Part shown: in pieces, positions 6,976 through 11,183 of the stretch
Position numbering within the stretch: position 1 is the first letter of the stretch
How the letters are laid out: the number at the start of each line of letters is the position of its first letter
Source: DASWIG01 sp965371445
GTDB lineage: Bacteria > Acidobacteriota > Thermoanaerobaculia > Multivoradales > J023
DNA: 11,183 bases
Direction: 5' to 3'
Assembly (NCBI GenBank): GCA_965371445.1
Contig: CBDUYN010000256.1
Coordinates: forward strand, 1-11,183
The notes under the pieces: model-generated
What the model saw: the letters and a program-made list of their open reading frames with translations, nothing else
Database searches by the model: none
What the model was told of the DNA's origin: nothing
Translations under genes and position numbers: made by a program

Positions 6976-6986
6976 CGTTCCCCGCC

Positions 6987-7988
6987 TCAGAAGAGGTGCT
7001 CGTCGCTCGTCCGGGGCCCGTCGCCGACGCCGTCGCGAATCGTCGAGCGCACGGCGTCGAGCGCTTCGAGGCGCACGACGACTTTCGCCTCGACCTCCGG
7101 CAAGCAGAGGACGTGGACGTTGGCGCCGGCGTCCATGGTGGCGCAGGCGTCGAGGCCGTCGGCGCGCATCGTGCGGACCGCAGCGAGGACTTCGAGAGTG
7201 CCGCTCTGCCAGTAGAAGATCGGCGGCACCGATGTCATGGCGATGCAGTGGAGGTCGATCGCCTCGGCCTCGACGACTCTCGCTAGCTTGGCGAAATCGC
7301 GTTCCCAGATCGCTTCGCGGACCGTGGCCAGGCGTCCGGGCAGCTCTTCGAGGCGAGTCTGGAAGTAGGGGCTGGACCGGGCGCGGCTGTGGCCTACGAG
7401 CGAGGAGACCTCCTTGGGTCCCGTCTCGACGAGGGCTACGACGTCGCGCAGGTCCCATTGCTCGGCGGGCGCGATCTGGAAGGCGTGGCAGTCGCTCTCT
7501 TCCTGACCCCGAGGCCACTCGACGTAGCCGCCGAGGACGGAGCGCGACGCCGAGCCCGAGCCGCTCTTGCGGGCCAGGTTCGAGCGTTCCTCGGGGGACG
7601 CCTGGTAGCCGACGGCGCCGAGGGTCGCGAGCGTCAGGGCGGCGAAGCCGGAGGCCGAGGAGGCGATGCCCGCGGCGGCGGGGAAGCTGTTCTCGGTGGC
7701 GACGCGGAAGCGGCCGCCGCAGCCGGTCTCAAGGCGCAGCGTCTGCAAGTGCGCGCGGACGCGTTCGGCAAAGGACGGTGGCGCCTCGACGAGCGCCTCG
7801 TTCTGGCCGCGCCAGCGGATCTCGTCGTCGCCGTCCTCGTCGAGGTGCTCGACGGTGGAATGACTGTAGCACTCGCGCAGCGTCATCGAGATCGACGGGT
7901 TCGTCGGGATGGCCCGGTCGAGGTCGCGGGCGCCCCAGTACTTGATGAAGGCGATGTTCGACGGTGCGAGGACCGTGTGCTTGGACAT
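6987..7988 (-). CDS. mvaD: Mevalonate-type decarboxylase, probably phosphomevalonate decarboxylase (annotated family: diphosphomevalonate decarboxylase)
   Basis: This 333-residue GHMP-superfamily enzyme performs ATP-driven decarboxylation of phosphorylated mevalonate. Visible motifs are APSNIAFIKYWGARD (8-22), PTNPSISMTL (28-37), the phosphate loop ENSFPAAAGIASSASGF (99-115), SGSGSASRS with the conserved Arg149, and MDAGAN with catalytic Asp286. The lysine after WG in classical diphosphomevalonate decarboxylases (yeast Lys22 in KYWGK) is Ala20 here. From memory, phosphomevalonate decarboxylases of Roseiflexus and Haloferax also lack it. Together with the adjacent isopentenyl phosphate kinase this favours mevalonate 5-phosphate as substrate and isopentenyl phosphate as product. 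The ATG at 7988 gives the family's N-terminus; an in-frame ATG 26 codons upstream lies before the promoter and adds non-family residues. No Shine-Dalgarno site precedes 7988. First gene of the operon. The family is certain, the substrate is inferred. Confidence 0.92.
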   Translation of the reverse strand: MSKHTVLAPSNIAFIKYWGARDLDRAIPTNPSISMTLRECYSHSTVEHLDEDGDDEIRWRGQNEALVEAPPSFAERVRAHLQTLRLETGCGGRFRVATENSFPAAAGIASSASGFAALTLATLGAVGYQASPEERSNLARKSGSGSASRSVLGGYVEWPRGQEESDCHAFQIAPAEQWDLRDVVALVETGPKEVSSLVGHSRARSSPYFQTRLEELPGRLATVREAIWERDFAKLARVVEAEAIDLHCIAMTSVPPIFYWQSGTLEVLAAVRTMRADGLDACATMDAGANVHVLCLPEVEAKVVVRLEALDAVRSTIRDGVGDGPRTSDEHLF

Positions 7989-7995
7989 GGGGCCG

Positions 7996-8024
7996 ATTAT
8001 CTCAGGGTTGTCCTGGGGAGCCAA
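7996..8024 (-). promoter_or_regulatory. Promoter of the isoprenoid operon, placed for a leaderless transcript
   Basis: On the minus strand TTGGCT (8024-8019, 4/6) is exactly 17 bases from GATAAT (8001-7996, 5/6). Seven bases separate the -10 from the decarboxylase ATG, so the transcription start is expected at or within a base or two of that ATG. No ribosome-binding site is present in those bases, in contrast to the good sites before glgC, the ABC gene and the hydrolase. The remaining gap up to 8115 holds no gene. Confidence 0.55.
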
Positions 8025-8115
8025 GAGCCGAGCCTCCACCTTCCGGCCCCACCCGGCCGCCTTCATGTCGCTTTGCGGCGACCGAACGCTTACATCTGGT
8101 GGGTAGCGGCGTACT

Positions 8116-9141
8116 TTACGGGCGCTTGTCTTGCGATGTCCTCTCATCTTTCTTCGGACGGATGTCCTCGACGAGCTCGCGAGCCCGCCTCTTGAGATCG
8201 CCCTCTGGCAACTCGGGGAGGAGCTTCTCGAGCAGCTCCAGAGCCGCGTCTAGCTCCAGAGAGTTGTAGAGCTCGACCGCTTCGTTGAATCGTTCGGCGA
8301 GACGGTTGCGCTCGATCGTCGTCCTGAGCAGCGCGGACTTCGTCCCGATGCGCGAGGCCTCCTCGGTCCCGTCTACACGCCGCTCGAGCCCCGCAAGGAC
8401 ACCGAGCGCCTCCTCGCCGCGTCCGGCGTTGACGAGCCCTTGGGCCTCGCGGAGCTCCAAGGCCACGAGAACGGCGAGCGCCTGGCGACGGTCCTCGGCG
8501 TCGCCGGCCGCGGCCAGGTGCTCGTCGTAGAGACGCGCCGCGGCCTCGTGCTCGCCGCGCTTGGCGTAGAGCACGAGGAGGTGGGCGGCGACGTCGTCGC
8601 GCGACGGCAGGAGGCGCCGCGCCGTCTCGCCGGCCTCGACGTCGGCGGCGGTGACCTCGTCGGCGAACGTGGCCAGAGCCCGCCGATAGTGCTTTTCGGC
8701 TTCCACCACGTGCTCCTCCTGCTGGGCGAGGAGCTCTCCGGGCCGATAGAGGACCTCGCCGTAGCTCATCGGACGCTCCACGAAGTCGTCGCCCGCGAGG
8801 GGCTTGACCGGAACCGCCGTGACCGGCAAGGCCGCCCCCCGTACGTAGGCGCGCAGCTCCCGCTCCAGAGTCTCGGTCTCGCTGCCGAAAGCCTCGGCGA
8901 AGGCCTCGTTGTGGCGCTGGCCGCGTCCGAGGAGCTCCAGGTAGCCGAGGAGCCGGCGGCTCCGTTCCGCCTCGGCAAGCAGGTAATGGACCAACCCCCA
9001 GGACTCGGCATAGAAGCCGCCGCGCTGCGTCCCAACGTTTAATTCCGGAGAGTTTCGGTCGACGGCAAAAAGATCGTCGAGGGGAATCAACCGGTTGTGC
9101 TTCAGCCAACGCGAGTGCTCGCCGTCCTTCCGACGAGGCAC
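8116..9141 (-). CDS. C-terminal part of a frameshifted MA-type metallopeptidase (TPR-like region)
   Basis: This frame continues the protein begun at 9629 after a one-base shift between about 9145 and 9119. Its first ~100 residues (EHSRWLKHNRLIPLDDLFAV, then FYAESWGLVHYLL) are the helical segment that normally follows the active site in peptidase MA/DUF1570 proteins. After a proline-containing linker comes an alanine- and leucine-rich helical region with TPR-like pairs (AEKHYRRALATF, AAARLYDEHLAAAG, AVELYNSLELDAALELLEKL), likely for protein contacts. It ends in a charged tail. The nominal start is a GTG at 9141 without a convincing ribosome site; I doubt it is used. The fused gene spans 1514 bases, one short of 505 codons, which fits a single-base deletion. 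If both halves are real the protein is dead; if it is a sequence error it is a normal ~504-residue protein. Confidence 0.8.
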   Translation of the reverse strand: MPRRKDGEHSRWLKHNRLIPLDDLFAVDRNSPELNVGTQRGGFYAESWGLVHYLLAEAERSRRLLGYLELLGRGQRHNEAFAEAFGSETETLERELRAYVRGAALPVTAVPVKPLAGDDFVERPMSYGEVLYRPGELLAQQEEHVVEAEKHYRRALATFADEVTAADVEAGETARRLLPSRDDVAAHLLVLYAKRGEHEAAARLYDEHLAAAGDAEDRRQALAVLVALELREAQGLVNAGRGEEALGVLAGLERRVDGTEEASRIGTKSALLRTTIERNRLAERFNEAVELYNSLELDAALELLEKLLPELPEGDLKRRARELVEDIRPKKDERTSQDKRP

Positions 9142-9629
9142 TTCTCGCCATCGACGAGAAACGTGCCGTAATACTCCGCCAACCCCTCGTCGACCCAGGG
9201 CGGCAGACGCTTGAAGTTGTGTCCGACGACCTGGTGGACGTATTCGTGTCCGACCAGGCCCATGAGGTCGGGGGCGTCGCTGTGCAGGGCGATGAAGCTC
9301 GCCTCGTCGCGGCGTAGCAGGAAGCCATTGATCGCGGCAGGCCGGCCGTCGTGGAACGGCTTGTAGCGATCGAGCTTGCGCTCGCTTACGAAGAGGTAGA
9401 CGTAGGTCGGAACCGGCGAGCGCAGGTCGAAGCCCGCGAAGCTCCCCAGGACCTTGCGCAGCTGCTCGAGGTTGCGGGCGAGAAGGCGCGTGTTCGACCG
9501 GCTGGCGGCGGAGAAGACCGTGAGGTGCGGTGTCCGCAGCTCGATCCAGGTTTCCTTCTTACCCGGCAGGGCGGAAAGCGGGGCAGCTGTAAGAAGGAGG
9601 GTGAGAAAGAACTGTTCAAGAATCCGCAT
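9102..9629 (-). CDS. N-terminal part of a frameshifted secreted metallopeptidase (peptidase MA-like, HExxH)
   Basis: The 175-residue frame begins with a signal peptide (hydrophobic 5-20, probable cleavage near ALPG, 20-23), then WIELRTPHLTVFS (28-40), a start typical of DUF1570/peptidase MA proteins. The zinc site is complete: His128, Glu129 and His132 in GHEYVHQ, and Glu148 in LPPWVDEGLAEYY as the third ligand, a gluzincin arrangement. It then runs out of frame and stops at 9102, while the expected continuation lies in the next frame from 9141 on. The ATG at 9629 has GAAGGAG upstream and overlaps the polX stop by 14 bases, implying coupled translation. The protein is predicted to be exported and peptide-hydrolysing; its targets are unknown. 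The catalytic domain call is firm, whether the gene is functional is not. Confidence 0.85.
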   Translation of the reverse strand: MRILEQFFLTLLLTAAPLSALPGKKETWIELRTPHLTVFSAASRSNTRLLARNLEQLRKVLGSFAGFDLRSPVPTYVYLFVSERKLDRYKPFHDGRPAAINGFLLRRDEASFIALHSDAPDLMGLVGHEYVHQVVGHNFKRLPPWVDEGLAEYYGTFLVDGEKCLVGRTASTRVG

Positions 9630-11130
9630 GACGCTCCTTCGTCAATAGGTTGAAAGCCTGCTGGACCGGATTGGCGCCGAGCTCGCCCAGGGCCGCTTCA
9701 AGCCCTGGGTCGTCCCCCGTCTCCAGAAAGCTCTGCAGACGTTCTACGAGCGAACGCTCAAGAGGGTTGGAGCGAAGCTCGGCCACGAGCCCCTCTTCGC
9801 CCCTGCCGCGCACGGCCGGAGCGGTCGGCTCGACCTTGAGCGTCCGCGCCACGTTGACCGCAAGGCCGTGCCGGCGGAGCCGCGCTGCGCGGTGCTCGCG
9901 AATCGTCTCGACACCGCGGGTGTTCAAGACGTGGCGCTTTTCCAACCAGCCGCGCCGTGCCGAGGCGAGGCCGTACTCGCGGCGCCGCAGGTGAGCCGGC
10001 GAGTGGGCGTCGGTCGAGACGACCACCGGCACGCCCATCTCCCGCGCCTGCCGGCAGCCGGTACCGTCGAGGTCCATACGGTAGGGATCGCAGCTCGCCT
10101 CGACGGCCACGCCCGTACGGCGTGCCACGTCGAGGACGCGGTCGAGGTCCACCTCATAAGGGTCGCGACGCCCGAGGACGCATCCGGTCGGGTGCCCCAG
10201 GCAGTCGACGAGGCCGGACTCCAAAGCGCGGACGATGCGCTCGGTCATCGCGTCGCGGTCCATGCCGAGGTCCCCGTGGACGCTGGCGACCACCCAGTCG
10301 AGCCCGGCGAGCGTCGCGCGGTCGTAGTCGAGCGAGCCGTCGCCGAGGATGTCGACCTCGGTGCCGGCCAGGACGTGAAGGCGTCCGAAGTCCTGCTCCA
10401 GGCGCCGCAGGGCCTGGACGTGGGCGGCGAGCCGGCGCTCGTCGAGGCCGTTCGCGACGCCGAGCGACGGTGAGTGGTCGGTGACGGCAACGTACTCGTA
10501 GCCGAGCTCGGCGGCGGCGCGGACCATCTCGCCGGCGCTCGCCTGGCCGTCGCTCTCGCGGGTGTGCATGTGGAGGTCGCCCCTCAAGTCCTCGACGGTG
10601 ACGAGGACCGGCAGCCGGTTCTCGTCCGCCGCTTCGATCTCGCCCAGGAACTCCCGCAGCTCCGGGACGATGAAGGGCAACCCCACGGCCGCGAAGATCT
10701 CCTCCTCGTGCCGGCCCGGGTTGATGCGACGGCCGTCGGCGCGCGACGAGATGCCGTGCTCGCTGATGTGGAGCCCCATCCGTCCGGCGCGCTGGCGGAT
10801 CGCCACGACGTGCTCCTTGCAGCCCGAGAAAGCGTGGAGCCCCGCGCCCCAGCTCTCCAGCGGAAAGACCCAGAGGTCGGCCTGGCGTCCGTCGGCGAGG
10901 CGGACGCTCGCCCCCTCCTCACCCCGCGAGAGGACCGTCTCGACGTCGCCGATCGCCGCGAAGCGTTCGACGAGCGGCCGCGCGTCGTCGCCGGCGGCCA
11001 GGATGTCGAGGTCGCCGATCATCGCCTTCCAACGCCGGACGCTGCCGCCGAACGTCACCTCGAGGGCCCCGGCGTCGCGGAGCTCCTCGGCCAGGCGTCC
11101 GGAGATCGACCGGGCCTCGACGAGGGGCAC
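9616..11130 (-). CDS. polX: DNA polymerase X family protein with PHP domain, lacking its N-terminal domain
   Basis: Family X polymerases fill short gaps in DNA repair; bacterial forms carry a PHP phosphoesterase/nuclease domain. This 504-residue frame has the nucleotidyltransferase palm with GGSVRR (28-33), catalytic Asp40 and Asp42 in GDLD, and Asp85 in RQADLWV, then the polymerase X segment KEHVVAIRQRAGRMGLHISE (105-124). The PHP domain begins near 183 with DLHMHTRESDGQ and keeps VTDHSPS, GTEVDI, VASVHGDLG, LGHPTG and STDAHS. From about residue 422 there is an extra ~83-residue tail I do not recognise. The nominal GTG start at 11130 is not native: five codons upstream is an in-frame TAG, and beyond it the frame reads IHTVLREIEAY, the expected end of the helix-hairpin-helix region. 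The 8-kDa DNA-binding domain therefore lies outside the window. The gene overlaps the peptidase gene by 14 bases. Confidence 0.9.
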   Translation of the reverse strand: MPLVEARSISGRLAEELRDAGALEVTFGGSVRRWKAMIGDLDILAAGDDARPLVERFAAIGDVETVLSRGEEGASVRLADGRQADLWVFPLESWGAGLHAFSGCKEHVVAIRQRAGRMGLHISEHGISSRADGRRINPGRHEEEIFAAVGLPFIVPELREFLGEIEAADENRLPVLVTVEDLRGDLHMHTRESDGQASAGEMVRAAAELGYEYVAVTDHSPSLGVANGLDERRLAAHVQALRRLEQDFGRLHVLAGTEVDILGDGSLDYDRATLAGLDWVVASVHGDLGMDRDAMTERIVRALESGLVDCLGHPTGCVLGRRDPYEVDLDRVLDVARRTGVAVEASCDPYRMDLDGTGCRQAREMGVPVVVSTDAHSPAHLRRREYGLASARRGWLEKRHVLNTRGVETIREHRAARLRRHGLAVNVARTLKVEPTAPAVRGRGEEGLVAELRSNPLERSLVERLQSFLETGDDPGLEAALGELGANPVQQAFNLLTKERHADS

Positions 11131-11145
11131 CTTGCCGCGGCGCCG

Positions 11146-11183
11146 CTAGTAGGCTTCGATCTCCCGCAGGACGGTGTGGATCC
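11146..11183 (-). pseudogene. polX: Upstream part of polX, separated from the rest by an in-frame amber codon
   Basis: Reading minus from 11181, the frame gives IHTVLREIEAY and then TAG at 11148-11146, followed without a frame change by RRRGKVPLVEA of the main polX frame. Family X polymerases have just this join (a helix ending in an IE-A-Y-like segment, basic residues, then VPL). A CAG glutamine codon changed to TAG would explain it. The fragment continues off the window edge. Confidence 0.7.

Noticed and set aside
8067..8082. Small inverted repeat GTCGC/GCGAC upstream of the isoprenoid promoter
   Set aside because: The stem is only 5 bp with no T-run; too weak to call a terminator or operator.
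6929..8195. Long plus-strand frames opposite the decarboxylase and kinase
   Set aside because: They are arginine- and serine-rich or anonymous translations opposite two well-conserved enzymes.
9102..9145. Programmed -1 frameshifting to join the peptidase halves
   Set aside because: No slippery heptamer or clear downstream structure; a one-base deletion or sequencing error is simpler.
1..11183. CRISPR arrays, insertion sequences, tandem repeats, rRNA or tRNA genes
   Set aside because: No regularly spaced repeats, transposase motifs, terminal inverted repeats or structural RNA signatures were seen in any gap; all gene-free stretches are under 200 bases.

Overview
The window is compact, high-GC bacterial DNA with strong G/C preference at third codon positions, short gaps and good Shine-Dalgarno sites. 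Gene content (GlgC, ABC-2 exporter ATPase, Uma2 nuclease, MA-type peptidase, PolX with a PHP domain, a mevalonate-type isoprenoid operon) suits a deep-branching, mostly uncultivated high-GC lineage. Acidobacteriota (Thermoanaerobaculia-like) or a Chloroflexota-like group are my best guesses. This is an impression from protein style, not a proven placement.

Layout. At the left edge, on the minus strand, an ABC exporter ATPase overlaps by ATGA the start of a permease whose sequence turns un-permease-like within 20 residues. Divergent from it on the plus strand lie glgC (ADP-glucose synthesis) and a Uma2-family endonuclease-like gene. Everything from 3580 to the right edge is on the minus strand. 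Read in the direction of transcription, from the right: a PolX-type DNA polymerase with an in-frame amber codon in its upstream part; a secreted MA-type metallopeptidase broken by a one-base frameshift; a promoter; a three-gene isoprenoid operon (mevalonate-type decarboxylase, isopentenyl phosphate kinase, squalene/phytoene synthase); then, from its own probable promoter, a UPF0173 metallo-beta-lactamase-fold hydrolase and a DUF1445/D-glutamate cyclase-like protein two bases apart.

The most interesting unit is 5203-7988. An isopentenyl phosphate kinase coupled to a decarboxylase that lacks the lysine of the classical YWGK motif points to the alternative (archaeal/Chloroflexi-like) mevalonate route: mevalonate 5-phosphate is decarboxylated to isopentenyl phosphate, which the kinase converts to IPP. 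The third gene condenses prenyl diphosphates to squalene or phytoene, so one transcript could carry the last steps of IPP synthesis and the committed step to a C30/C40 lipid. Its promoter places the likely transcription start on or next to the ATG, so the message may be leaderless. The Uma2 gene has the same arrangement.

Two adjacent genes at the right edge (polX and the peptidase) each carry one disabling change while otherwise looking intact. They are recent pseudogenes or sequence errors. The window ends exactly on a BamHI site and starts near abutting XhoI and EcoRI sites, so clone or contig edges may explain some oddities.
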